A DNA stretch of 64,000 nucleotides from Limnanthes douglasii subsp. nivea (Eukaryota > Streptophyta > Magnoliopsida > Brassicales > Limnanthaceae), in NCBI GenBank assembly GCA_036936605.1, contig JAUPFV010000005.1, positions 156,241,195-156,305,194 of the forward strand, in the 5' to 3' direction. The notes beneath the pieces were generated by a model. It did not search any database and had not been told where the DNA came from. It was given only the letters and a program-made list of their open reading frames with translations. Shown in pieces: positions 24,029 to 36,186 of this stretch. Each line of letters opens with the position of its first letter. The first letter of the stretch is position 1. The translations under genes and the position numbers were made by a program.

Positions 24029-24505
24029 GTAGCCCTCCTTAGTCCTTGTGAACATTTCTGGAGACGGACTAGCTTTGATCATATGATAGCTTATTGCTTT
24101 AAAAATTCCCCCTAGCCTTAGTTTTTCTAACTGCTCAGATAACTTTGAACATAATATTTATCCTTGCTCAGAAATATGTTTTTCCTTTCCACAATCACCT
24201 TGAAAAAGTTTCATGACCGCCTCGAAAATTTATGTGTGACCTTTCTACAATCACATCGGAATTTATGTGACCTTTCTACAATCACCTCAGAAAATTGTGT
24301 AGCTTTATTAACCATTCACCTATAATAGAGTAGAACCTTATAGAAGCTTTTTAATACGCGTGATATACAATTCTGACACTCTACACGTGTCAGCCTACTT
24401 TAGACTAGGTAATTGCGGTATGTCGATTTGTATTTCGACCTACAAACGGTTGTGAACCTTTTAGCTTACCTCTTTGAAAAAACTAACTATTTCTCCACCA
24501 TTATT

Positions 24506-24514
24506 CTATAAATA
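24506..24514 (+). promoter_or_regulatory. TATA box of the antisense gene, element 3
   Basis: ctataaata, followed by ccttct as in element 1, lies 478 bp inside the 3' LTR. It is the counterpart of the boxes at 1511 and 40094. Confidence 0.45.
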
Positions 24515-24962
24515 CCTTCTCAACTACCATTTTTCCTATCACATATAAATTCTAGAGATAAAAAGAGAAAGTTTCCCAAGAGATTTTACTCCACCATCAT
24601 CATCACTGTGTTCATCTTTCCTCAATCACATCCTAATTTGTCTTATTCATATTTACTCTATTTATACCCGATTTAAAGAATTACCATCGCATTGGTTTAT
24701 GAAAAAATCAAATCACAACAAAAAAACCCATTTTTGGTATCTATAATTACCAAATACCGAGCATCGGGTGTGATTGACAACACCACAAAGCTATCTACAT
24801 GTACCACTTTATATGGCCTTCACTCCGATAAAAAAAATTTAGAAACCAAAGTATTTCTGATCTAAACCCTAAAGCCTGCTCACAACTATCTCCTCGTATT
24901 ACAAAAGAGAATACTCTTCTAAATCATACATAAACGTCTTCTCACGACACTCAAACTCCTTC

Positions 24963-27422
24963 TTGAATCAACAAAAAACAAACTCTTCAAATACATTCAC
25001 GAAAATATTCTCAAAAATCCAACCTCGTCGAAAGAGTGCATTTGTAGCAATGGAGGAATCTGAAGACATCAACACTTCACAAAATCCTACACCATCTCCT
25101 CCTTCGAACGAAAAGGTTGGGAAAAACAAAGAGTCACAATCAATTCGTACAAAAAATCAACAAACATACCAACATAACCGTGCTTAATATCCCTCAAAAT
25201 ACTGCTACCAATATTATGCCCCTCTTCAACTGCGAGACAAAGTCTCCGAGGAGATTGTTGAGTCAGATTCTAGGACATAAATTGATTCAAATATTCAAGA
25301 TGCAGAAAGTACTCCTCCCTTAGACTCTGAGGATAATAATTCAAAGAAACCAGCTCCAAAGAAAAAGAAGAAAAATATCAAATAAAAAATCATTCTCCTC
25401 GAGGACATTGCTTCACACCTAAGTGTGAATCTCAATGGAGTCCTCCCTGGATGCCTTATTTCACTAAAAATATGCAGTATAAGTATTTCCACCAATCTGA
25501 GGCTGAAAATCTCAAGAAATAGTGGGGTATCCCTGATAATGTCACTCTTCGGTTATTAGTGGTGGTAGAGACTTTTCTCTCTTGTGGATAAAAAGAGCTC
25601 GTAATCTACCCCGAGGTTATAAATTGGGGCTTTTGGTTCCCATTGGATCCAGTCATAGTAGACTGCTTTGGGATAATCGACCTGTTTCTGACGCAAGCCA
25701 GTCCAAACTTGTGATTTACATTTCCATAAAGTATCATGGTATCAAGACTTTTTCCAAACACCACTTCCAATATAGTAGTTCATTCCACCGACTAGTCTCT
25801 TAAAGAATCATGTTATGCCCTTCTACTATCTTATGCTTGGAAACTCTTCAAAACTTACTGATGAGCTACTCAAGGCTGACAAGCTATAAAAACAGAGATT
25901 TTTATTTATCTTTGGAGCTTGGGAGAAAAAGAGATTTTTACCAAAGAATCCTTCAAGGTTAAACATCAAATGGAAGAGTACCAGTAAGTAACATAACTTA
26001 TTTTTATTCCAAATGTAATTTTGTTACAAATATTTTATCTCCTATTTTTCCACGTAGAAATTTCGAGGCGGTACAAAATTCATCAAGCTGCTGCCTATGA
26101 CACATTCACCAAACTAACTGAGTGCGTAGAAAAGGAATAGTGTAACAAATTTCACAAAACATCATGCCTTTAAACTTTGTCTTAAGCCATTTAAGGAAAA
26201 TATCCCAAGACTTTGTCGTCATAGCTGACACACTGATGGAACCCCCCCCCCCCCAGTGCAGGAGACATCATAAAGACATTAGCTACTCTTGACACACACG
26301 TCATTGTATTTGTTCGGACTAGGTCACAAAGCTATATACCTCCCAAAATAAAGAAGAAGAAATCTCAAACTAGCTACTCATGGGAGCCAAAGAATAAGAT
26401 TCTTCAACGAAACCCGAAGAGAAAAACTAATACAACCAATACCAAAACGAAACAGCTGAATCTTTGAAGAAAATAAAAAAGGTAGGTGCTTCTAACGAAA
26501 AGAAAAACTCTTCGAAAAATCCTCCAATAGTTGTCAGAGAAGATGTGATTGAAGTGTCTTCTCCCAATCAGACCCCCGTTGTTGACGTCAACCCCCTGCT
26601 GAAATAGTAGAAAAATAAAATGAAGATGATTACCTTTACACGAACCCTCAGGTCCAAGAAATTCAAAATTACATTTTTGAAATCAGCGATCAACTTATTA
26701 GATCAGGGCAATCTAGATCAAGATCGGATAAAGGATAAACAGTGGTTGACAATCAAACTAGCCTTCCTGAAAATCAAAAGAATCTGCAAAAGATAATATT
26801 TTGTGGAAAAATAAATCTGCTCATGACAAAAAATGGGCTAAGCTTTGCAGTATGGTAGTCCTCTAGCAATTTAAAGGCTTTACAAAAGATAGATCGAAAA
26901 TTCACAGCAGGGCCATTGAGATAAAGCGTCATCTAACTTTAAACCATAAAAAAGAGTTAGAAGAGTTAATGCTAAAACATCAAGCTGAATTGAACGAAGA
27001 GCATTCAAAGCAAGCTTCATTAAAGAAACTCTATGAAGAAAGCGAAATAGAGAGAAATAAAACCCTTGACGACTTAGAATCGTTCAAAATAAAATCGGAG
27101 GAAGAAAAGTGTGCTATCATCAAAACCACGGTGGATAAAAGAGGAATGGATAGCCTTGCTGCCATAAAAATATCTGAAGAACAAATAAAAATTTCTTTGT
27201 TTCACGAATTCTATTAGGCTTTCCTGAGGGCAAATTTAGCAGAATTCTAAATTTAATCCCAGTAGATCGACGCCCTAAAGAAACCTTTTTATTATGCCAG
27301 GTGAATCAGATTAATCTGAATATGAGGATAATGAAGGTAGCACATCTGGCGCTTCAGATAAAAAAGGGAGCTCCTCGGAAACAAGCTCAGATAACGCACT
27401 CAATGATGGCGAAGGTAACTAG
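24963..27422 (+). pseudogene. Antisense additional ORF of element 3 (broken)
   Basis: It is homologous to the antisense genes of elements 1 and 2. Recognisable parts are RRKSAFVAMEESEDI near the start (element 2: KKSTFLAMGSDSD), GIPDNVTLR, then the intron at 25984-26057, a coiled-coil stretch at 26969-27217 (HQAELNEEHSKQASLKKLYE) and an acidic Ser-rich tail ending at TAG 27420-27422. The true start is not clear; sequence between the TATA box and 24963 does not match the other copies. A 13-C run at 26242-26254 sits inside exon 2. Many stops make it non-functional. Confidence 0.6.
25984..26057 (+). other. Predicted intron in antisense ORF, element 3
   Basis: A 74-bp intron starts gtaagtaaca and ends tttttccacgtag. 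It falls after the first base of a codon following WKST. The downstream exon then aligns without gaps to element 2 exon 2 for about 30 codons (for example TFTKLTECV against TCSKINAWA). Confidence 0.6.
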
Positions 27423-27609
27423 GTGGTGGTATTGTACTTATGAACATTGTTTTTTTGTTATTGTTTTTTTGTGGTTTTGTTGTCTCCCTGGTGTCTATGT
27501 GTATTTTGTTTAGGTAGGTGTTTGTGTTTGTAAGTGCTAAACATGTAGCATTTTTTGTCACTTTTTGTTGGGTTAAAAAATGCTAAGTATCACTATCTTT
27601 TTTTCCAAA

Positions 27610-28090
27610 CCTTATATATTTGAACAATGCTTCAATAAATGTTTAGCTGCTCGTATTACATTACCACTCAAATTGATACTTCGGACAATACTTTCAATGA
27701 TGGTTAGCACTTCAAATTATATTGTCACTCTAATTGGTACTTCGAACAATGTCTTTGAATGAACGTTAACACTTCGAATTATAACGTCACTCATATTCGC
27801 ACTTCGAAAAATACTTTTAATGATCGTTAGAAATTCGAATTATATCGCCACTCAAATTGACACTTCAAACAATACTTTAAATGGACGTTAGAACTTCAAA
27901 TTATATCGACACTCAAATTGGCACTTCGAACAATGCTTTAAATGGTCGTTAACACTTCGATTTATATCGTAACTCAAATTGGTACATTGAACAATGCTTT
28001 AAATGGACATTAACACTTTGAATTATATCGCCATTCAAATTGACACTTCGAATAATATTTTAAATAGATGTTAGCACTTTAAATTATATA
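27610..28090. repeat. 61-bp tandem repeat, about 7.5 copies, element 3
   Basis: The landmark '(a/c)cactcaaattg(g/a)cacttcg' recurs about every 61 bp (27664, 27725, 27787, 27849, 27910, 27971, 28031). It lies between the antisense gene and pol. Tat elements are known to have tandem repeats in this 3' region. Confidence 0.85.
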
Positions 28091-28324
28091 TTTGTAAATT
28101 ACTCCAAAGATGATCAGTCCTTGTGTAATTTCGAAAACAATTTTATCATCACGAAAATAAATTGCTAAGCAAAATAAATTCACTTATAACTGTAAATATA
28201 TATGTAGCACCTCATTAATTTCTTCCTGAGCCACCAAGAGAGGAAATAGTATGCCACTATACAAACTATACAAACAAAAAATTACAATATCATAAACGTA
28301 CTAAAAATCACTTGTAATACATTT

Positions 28325-31300
28325 TTAATGCTTATTGTTCCAAGGATTTTGTAAGAGTCTACCCTCTTTATTTTGGAGGTGATATGTACCTGGTTTAATC
28401 CTATTTGCCGATGAATAAGGTCCTTCCCAGTTTGGAGCCATTTTTCCCAGACTTCTGTCATTCGTATGCAAACATACTTTCCTTAACACTTTGTTCCCCA
28501 CCTTGAAATTATTTTTCCTCACCTTCGGATTATAGTGAATCCTCATCAAAGTTTGGTAATGCATCAAGTTTAAATGTGTCATAACCCTCTTCTCTTCAAT
28601 TAAATCAAGATGTATTCTTATATTCTCCCCGTTAATATCCTAAGAATAATTGAGAACTTTATAAGATGGTATGGTTGACTCTGAAGGACTTACATCATGC
28701 ATTCCATATACTAAAGTAAAATGAGTCTTATGAGTCTCTTCTCTATGTGTCGTTCTATAAGCCCATAAGACCTCTTGAAGATATTTAGGCCATTTCCAAA
28801 TAACAACTGTCAAATTTTTCTTTAATCCTTTTAAAATAGACCTGTTAGTAACTTCCATATGGTCATTTTCTTGAGGATGAAACGGTGTTAAAAACACTTT
28901 ATAATTCCCCTCGAATTACCAAAAGGAAGTCATTTCTATGTTATTAAACTGAGGTCCATTTTCCGTAGTGATTTTATGAGGAGCCTTAAATTGACAACAA
29001 ATATTAAGCATGATAAATTTGATTACATCTTTAGCTCTCATCCTAGAAAATGGTTCAGCCTCAGCCCACTTTGAATATATAATTCACTGCCACTATAATC
29101 GTTTGTCGTCCTCTCAAAGCCATGGGCAATGGTCCTACGGAATCTAATCCACGTCTATCAGAAGGAACCGCTTCGTAAATTGAGATTAGTGGAACTACCG
29201 TTTTATAAATAGAATTTGAAAATCTTTGACAAGTATCGCAGCTTCGTACTAATTTTTTAGCATCATTCATTATTGATTGCGAATAGCACCCTGCCAATAA
29301 AACGATTTTGTCAAAGCCTTAAATCCATAATGACCAAAGCCATCCCCATCATGTAGTTCAGATAAAACTTCCTGATTCTCGTTCTTACCCAAGCATCGTA
29401 ACAACGATCTACTCATAGACTTATTATATATTACTTCATCCAACATTGCATAATCATGAGCTTTAAATCTCAACCTCTGAGCTAGTTTTGTATCTTGAGG
29501 TAGTGTCCATTTTAGTAAAAAAAATCTGTTATATCAAATCTCCAATCACATCGATCTTGTTTTGGAGTAACAAACACTTCCTTAGAATACTTACACTATT
29601 CTGGCTTTGTTAATATAGATGGACTTTCTTGTAATAATATCTAGGGATATTCCTTTGTATATGCAAAAGTTTCCAAAGAATCTGCAATTTTTCCCCTCGA
29701 TTGATGTGTTTGACAATCACCCCGTCAAACAAAATAGTTAATCCTCGAAGCTCACAGATATATAGGACAAGTTGGTCCGTTTTTTCCTCGAAAACCCCCG
29801 ACATGTGATTCGCTATCAATTATGAATATGTTTCCAAACGAAATTTATTTTCCCCACATATACTTGCAAGCCTCAAACCAGCTAAAGTAGCCTCATATTA
29901 TGCTTCGTTATTTGACGCACCCAATTCGAACTGAATGGCCTGATACATAGCTTCTTCAGTATGTGCTATCAAATGTAATCCTGCACTTTATCTTAAGATA
30001 CTCGAGCCTTAATTATTTCGAAACACCTAAATTGAATTTTTTAGTAACAAATCCTTACCACTCTCCTCATTCTAACGGCTCGAATGAAACTCAACCAAAA
30101 ACTCCACTAGAGCTTGAGCCTTAATCGTTGTTCGATGAGCAAAATTCATGTCAAAATATCCTAACTTAACTGACCACTTAGTCATCCTTTGAGAGATATC
30201 CGATCTTTGTAGCATATTTTTAAATGGAAAAGAAGTTCAGACAACAATTGTATGAGCCTGAATTTAGAGTCGCATTTTCCTAGCATATACCACCTAAGCA
30301 AAAGCCAACTTCTCAAGTATTAATTATCTCTTTTCCAATGCTAATATAATTTTAATCACATAATAAACGGGTCGAGGAGATCCACGATCTTCTTTTATCA
30401 ACACAACACTGATGGAAAAGTCTGACACAACAATATACAATAACCGATGTTCTAATATTCGAGGCTTAGATAGAATTTTAGTGATGACAAATGTTTTTTT
30501 AATCTTTGAAAACGCCACCTTACATTTTGGTTTCCAAATAAATTCCTTTGGTTGCCGAAACACTTTGAAAAAAGGAAGACATTGGTCAGAAAATTGAAAA
30601 ATGAATCTATTTAGAGCAGTCAACCTTCTTGTCAAAATCTGAACATCTTTAATTGTTTAAGGTGAGGTCATCGCTATCAAAGCCTGTAATTGGTCAGGAT
30701 CGGCCTCTATTCTCTATTCACTTATAATATACCCTAAGAACTTTCCTGACCTTCCTGACCTAACACCAAAGGTGCACTTTTCCATATTTAACTTAAATTG
30801 AATAGTTGTGAGACTAAAAAATATTTCTTCAAACTCTTATAAATGTTCGTCGTCTAATTAGCTTTTAACCAACATATCATTGATATATACTTCCATATTT
30901 CTTCCAATTTGAGAAGCAAACGTCTTCTTTACTAATCTTTGATACGTTGCCCCAACGTTCTTAAGACCAAAAGGCATGACCCGGTAACAATGCAATCATC
31001 GGTAAGTTATGAACGGATTGTTTTCTCGATCCTTTATATTCATATGGATTTAATTGTAACCCGATAATACATCCATAAAATAAATAATTTTATTCCCCGA
31101 TGTTGAATCAACAATATAATCATTGTTTGGCAAAGGAAATGGATCCTTTCGACACGCGCTATTTGAATTAGTAAAGTTAATACACATTCTTCATTTTACG
31201 TTCTTCTTTTTTACAGGAACTGGATTCGCAGTCCATAATGGGACTGAGTCTCCCCTACAAGTCCAACCTTAGATAAGCGATCCACTTCAGCCACAATTTC

Positions 31301-31545
31301 CTCAGATGGGCCTGATTTTTTTATTTAAATTCAAACTATGACATATTACCTCGAACGGGATCCTTACCACATCCTCGGTTTTCCATGCTACCACATCTAA
31401 ATTTTCAGACAAATACTTGAGCAATTGGTAACTTAGAGTATGTGAAAATAATGTCCATATTTGCAAATTTTTCCCGTTAGAGAACACATACTCCTCCACA
31501 TTCTCTCCTACCACTATAGATCACAGGGTTTTCCTCGGATCATCT
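28325..31545 (-). pseudogene. Pol of element 3 (broken)
   Basis: The minus-strand order is RT (about 30700-31514), RNase H (30324-30635: PVYYVIKIILALEKR), traces of the second RNase H (about 29610-30060) and integrase (28640-29473: SELHDGDGFGHYGFKALT, CDTCQRFSN, ENDHMEVTNRSIL). The C-terminal end GTYHLQNKEGRLLQNPWN closes at 28325. Stops are frequent. Homology to element 2 is clear over the whole length. Confidence 0.85.
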
Positions 31546-33800
31546 ACTCCTTCCTCATCCAATTGTATCAGGACACATGATGATCACTTCGAAATACTCC
31601 GATGCGATCACCAATTGTATACTTCAAGCAATTGTGCATAGTTGAGACAATGACATACATCCTAGATAACTATGATCTCCCAAAAAATGTATTATAGTTG
31701 GTCAGACATTCCACCACCACAAACAAAACTTGAATTTTGTTCCTAAAAAGACCTTTCCCCGACTCGATAACTTGCGTTATTACCCCTGTGAACCCAATTA
31801 TGGTGCGCTCAGATCAGAGAATTGCAGCTGGATTACACATTTTATCATACATTAACTTGAACAACACATTCATTGAGCTTTATGTATCAATTAGGATTTG
31901 TCGGATCTTTGAACCTGTTATTTTCGCGCCAATCACCACCACATCCTCATGTGGTCCAGCTATGCCTCTCAGATCATCCTCGTCAAATAAAATAAAAGGT
32001 GTAACATTACTTCCATAAAGAGGAGTAGATATTTTACCTTCTATTTGAGTTGCCCAACTTACTACATGTCTTTTTCTTGAACTATTTGTATTTTCGGCCA
32101 TAATATCTCCTCTAAAAATAGCCAAATTCTTAAAATACTCACACAAATTACGAACCCTCCCTCAGTCCATTGATTCGTTCACAATCTACACCACTTTCTA
32201 ATCTGGGTTTGGATCTAGATATTCTGAATCCACATCGAAGCCTTCTTATTTTTCTAACTTTGAATCCACAATCATTAATGTGTTTTATTCTTTTGATAAT
32301 GCTTTCACATTATGTTGCGCAGATGTACTCCTATAGCGGAATTCGCCAACTTTTCGTTCTCTATCAAAATCTGAATTTTTTTCTTCAAAGCTATACATTT
32401 TGCAGTATCATGTCCAATGTCGTTATGGTATTTTCCAAACTTGTTGTTTAACTACTCCCTTGGCATATTTATTAGGGATGGTTTTATAAAGTTAACATGA
32501 TTCTTGACTCTCTCAAAGATAGTGGTTACTTTCTTAGTTAACTCCACAAAATATTTTGGCTTTATCTATAGGTTAGACCTCACCCGAGGAGGTTGGTAAT
32601 TAGAAGTTTGAGGTGTTACTCATGTTCGAGGAGGTAGATTAGTATTCACCCTCGGACGAGATGGTATCTGAGAATTCAAAGAGCTTCTATGATACCCTTG
32701 GTCAGTTGGTGCATGCCCTGAATTTCTTTGAGTTCAACTTGACCCACTTCAAACTCTTGTCGACTCTTCTAAATTAATTTGTTCCTCAACTTGAGCCATT
32801 AAAGCCCCAAATATCAATGTCTTTATCCTCGTAGTCTTGTCTTCTAAGTCACCTGGAAGCAGTCTTTGCCTAAAATCTTTCATTGCAACAAGCTTTTCAT
32901 AATCTTCAAATTATGTTTTTGTTAGCACAAAGTATCTTGTATAATATTTTAATTTCTGTCACACGGCTTGTTTATATTGTATTATAGTATCACCATTATC
33001 TTGAATCTCTTTTCTTCCCACAAATTATCTTTGAATGCATTGTAAAAAAATTCCAAAGCTGGCTATAGACCCCCTCAGAATTCTATTATACCACTTTAAA
33101 GTGGTACCCTTAAAAGTTTATGAAAACGTTCTACATGCCAACCTATCATCCTCTTCGAAGTTCATCGTGTAATTTTTAAACTGCTCAATATGATCATCGA
33201 GATCCCGTGTTCCATAAAAAATTTCAACCTTCAAAATATCAAAGCGCCAACGAAAAAGTACGATCTAATTTCTGAAGACAAAGGAGAATTTCTCGAGTCA
33301 ACTCCCTACAGAGTTTGGTTTGTGGTATTAATATACTAGTTGGACGTTTTACCCTCGAACAAAGGGTTATCCCTCATTTTTCTAGATATATCCCCCTTGT
33401 ATTTATGCTATTTACGAGATTTCCCATGTCGATTTCCCTCTCATTTTGAAGAACGTCAATATCTTTCTTTCTTAAATGAATTATGTTCGGGATCTGAACA
33501 AAAAATATCACTAATCAAAATATACCGATTTTTATCTTTCTTTTCCTTTCATGTAAAATGTTGTTCCTTGTCTGACTAGAAATGTGCTTTTCTACGATCG
33601 CTTCGAATTTGGTGAGCAGTATAGGACTCACTAGACAAATTCTCCAAAAAAACATTTGTCTCATTAGCTCGTTGCACCTCAAATCTCAACCTACCATATT
33701 GAATTTAATGCTCCCTTTGATCAAGCTAATTGTTTAAAAAAACTATTATTTCTAATAATTGATTTATTTGATCCTCCATATTAGAGTGCTCACGCTGTTG
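31546..33800 (-). pseudogene. Gag-protease of element 3 (broken)
   Basis: The protease end carries SSRKRHVVSWATQIEG, DDLRGIAGPHEDVVVIGA and a final ILIDT (31880-32146), matching the DTGSS active-site region of element 2. The gag core and CCHC-like region follow upstream to about 33300 in several frames. Near 31575 the sequence atacaattgga sits where elements 1 and 2 have the UAG-CAG codons; whether a stop was ever there cannot be told. Confidence 0.75.
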
Positions 33801-33960
33801 TTTTCTTGAATTTCATCCTAGTTTTCTTCTCTAAATACACTTGATTCAAGTACTTAGTTTTCTATCGAAATTGCGGGATTAGTTCTAATTTCTTGTTCCG
33901 TCATAACCTCAATCATAAATTTTGTGATTTTAGATTTGTTATCCACGTAACTCAATTTTC

Positions 33961-33977
33961 TTCCACTTTGGTTGCCA
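33961..33977 (-). other. Primer binding site of element 3
   Basis: TGGCAACCAAAGTGGAA on the minus strand begins within 2 nt of the 5' LTR. It resembles the sites of elements 1 and 2. Confidence 0.6.
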
Positions 33978-33978
33978 A

Positions 33979-34261
33979 TGTTAAGTATTAAATCTTTTGT
34001 GAATAGAGTAAACATTTAGAGTAATTTTAAATAGAGAAAGAGATTAAGAGATATTATAGGTAAAAATGTCAATAAATCTTTATTTATGAACCTCCCCTTC
34101 CCCTCCTCTTTTGATAAGAAATGGGTATGAATAATCGATTCGGTTATAAGTTGTCAGTTCTTGATATTCACACTTTACATTTAATCAATCATATAACTAT
34201 AAAGATTCAAATAAATATCCTTTTCGTAATAGCTTTTACTCATTGGTTATTTACATCCTCA
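33979..34261 (-). repeat. LTR of element 3 (5' LTR)
   Basis: It is the partner of 23734-24028. It starts tgttaagtattaaatc and ends atcctca. Confidence 0.85.
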
Positions 34262-34282
34262 GCAACAACGTGGAAATCGGCC

Positions 34283-34415
34283 TCATTATTATGGACATGA
34301 ATATCTTTGTTAGTAGTTAATGGTGATAGTAGCCGTAAAGAAGTGTGTGTCCAATATTATGGACATGAATATCTTTGTTAGTAGTTAATGGTGATAGTAG
34401 TCGTAAAGTGTGTGA
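34283..34415. repeat. 68-bp tandem duplication
   Basis: 'atggacatgaatatctttg' occurs at 34291 and 34359 and the similarity extends over the whole unit. Nothing codes here. Confidence 0.9.
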
Positions 34416-34674
34416 GCAAGTTGATTATGTACACCTCTGATCACCGTTTAACTGCATAATTGAGTTAATTCATAACTGATTATTGTTGTATTCGAAAATA
34501 TACTTAATAAGGTTGTGTACCATAGCTTTGTTTGGCTGGACACAATTTAGCTAAAGTCGTTCGTAAAAAAACAAAACAACTTATATATCAAGCTGATTCG
34601 AACCGATACACAAATCTTGGTTTTCGAGGCGATTGGATTGGTTTAGTCTTTGGAGATGACAAACCAAACCATCA

Positions 34675-34985
34675 GTTTAGCTTTTGTTTTTTGTTAGTTT
34701 GAACCAAACCACCCCAATACGTATGCACATTTGGAAATATGAGACGAATCTTCTTATTTGTTTGAATTAAACAAACCCAACCCCATATCGTCCAAAGTGT
34801 GCACAAAATTGTCTCATCTAATTCGTTTAGCTTTCGTTTTTTGTTAGTTGGAACCAACCCAATATGTATGCACTTTTTTGAAAATATCAAACAAATCTTC
34901 TTATTCATTTGAACTGAACCACCCCAAACCCATCTTCTCCAAAATGTGCCAAAAATTGTCTCAAAACTCAAGAATCTCATCACAC
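34675..34985. repeat. 150-bp tandem duplication, diverged
   Basis: The unit starting gtttagctttYgtttttt occurs at 34675 and 34825. Because 150 is a multiple of three, the minus strand stays open for 103 codons as two 50-residue repeats. I do not recognise the peptide and read it as a non-coding repeat. 34986-35672 is AT-rich, without a gene. Confidence 0.8.
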
Positions 34986-35677
34986 GAGTTTAAATTGATA
35001 GAATATAAAATATATGTATATACTTGGTATATCTTATTGGCTAGTTATTACCTACCTAATAGTAATTGTTTATATATAGTCTAATTAATAGCTAATACTT
35101 ATTTATATATATATATATATATATATACCTTTTGTTAATTAGAAAATACGGAATTATATTCTTCCACACGTGTATGGCGGAGAGTTTGAAAAAAATTGTC
35201 CCTCTAGCTTTTTCAAATTTTATTTAGAGAAATGGAAAATAGAGAGACAAATTTAACTTTTCACAAAATCTTATTACTATTGACAGTATGGTAGATTTTG
35301 ATTGAAATATTGGTGCTTCACGTTACGTCTCGTTATCGTGTCGTGGAAGTTGTGCTCTGAATGTGTCTAAATGAGAAAATGCATTGTACATGAGTTGAGT
35401 CATCAGATGAATTATTGCTCTTATTACCAAAGAGGACATGCCAACCTAGCACCATCAGGGGCATGCAGAATCATAGATTCTTTGCTCGCTAAATTTTTTC
35501 CATAAACTACTTATACTTCTAATTTCATGATATTTAATCATTGAATTTGTTCTTTAAGAAAGTTAACGAATATGTTTATTCAACTTCATTTTCAGTTTTG
35601 GCATCTTTACTTTTAATTATTTTGGTTTTTTTTGGTTTTGCTTTGGCTCACAAACTAAACTAATAGAATATTGTCAA

Positions 35678-36186
35678 AGTAGATTTTAATAGAAATTTGA
35701 ATGTAAAATCTTTATTGAATCTTCAACGGATTACAGAGTATTGAATGATTATATATATATAACTGCATTCTAACGGACTCTAATCAATTTATTATTATTG
35801 TTACAACTGTGGTGAATATTGTTATTTCAATTCTTGTTTGGTAGCAAGTATAGAGTATGCTGATTTGATTTTACTTCAGGAACTGTAACAAACAGAGAGG
35901 ATGATGGTGAAGCTCTGGTTTATGACGATCGAGTGTCGAAATGACACTGATTGTGGCGTTTGGTTTAGTGAGACTTAGAGAGACCAAAATGACACTGAAG
36001 GCTGTGTTTGGTTTGGTAAGGGTACATAGACTAAACGACATAACTCATTGTTTTTGGCTGATTAATGAAGTGATGCGTTTTAAGTTCAGAGGAACCCTAA
36101 CATCATCACTTCCTTCTTTTCTATCCTTCAAAGTTTTCTTAGCTTTAGGAATGGCGATTACTCTAACCAAAAGCTGTCTCTTGACA
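35678..36186 (-). repeat. Copia LTR (3' LTR)
   Basis: 509 bp, pairing with 51300-51768 (469 bp). The ends are agtaga... and ...tctcttgaca. It has about 40 bp more than its partner through indels and clear substitutions, so the insertion is not recent. Confidence 0.88.

Larger units (their letters stand above)
23734..34261 (-). mobile_element. Gypsy/Tat-lineage LTR retrotransposon, element 3 (very degraded)
   Basis: This 10.5-kb element lies on the minus strand between LTRs at 23734-24028 and 33979-34261. Gag-pro occupies about 31545-33800, pol 28325-31545, and an antisense gene about 24963-27422 on the plus strand. The layout is the same as in elements 1 and 2, but the LTR sequence is different, so it is a separate family in the lineage. 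The region between the convergent genes carries a 61-bp tandem repeat. No matching target duplication was found at the ends. Stops and frameshifts are frequent throughout. Confidence 0.88.

Noticed and set aside
26242..26254. Run of 13 C in element 3 as a slippage or frameshift signal
   Set aside because: The gene around it is full of stops. It may be a simple expansion or a sequencing artefact.
23729..34266. Target-site duplication of element 3
   Set aside because: The flanks gtgtg and gcaac do not match. The ends are decayed or the element is recombinant.
34672..34983. 103-codon minus-strand ORF as a gene
   Set aside because: It is explained by a 150-bp tandem duplication whose length is a multiple of three; no family resemblance.
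35166..35171. CACGTG G-box
   Set aside because: No gene nearby on either strand that it could control; a six-base motif is expected by chance.
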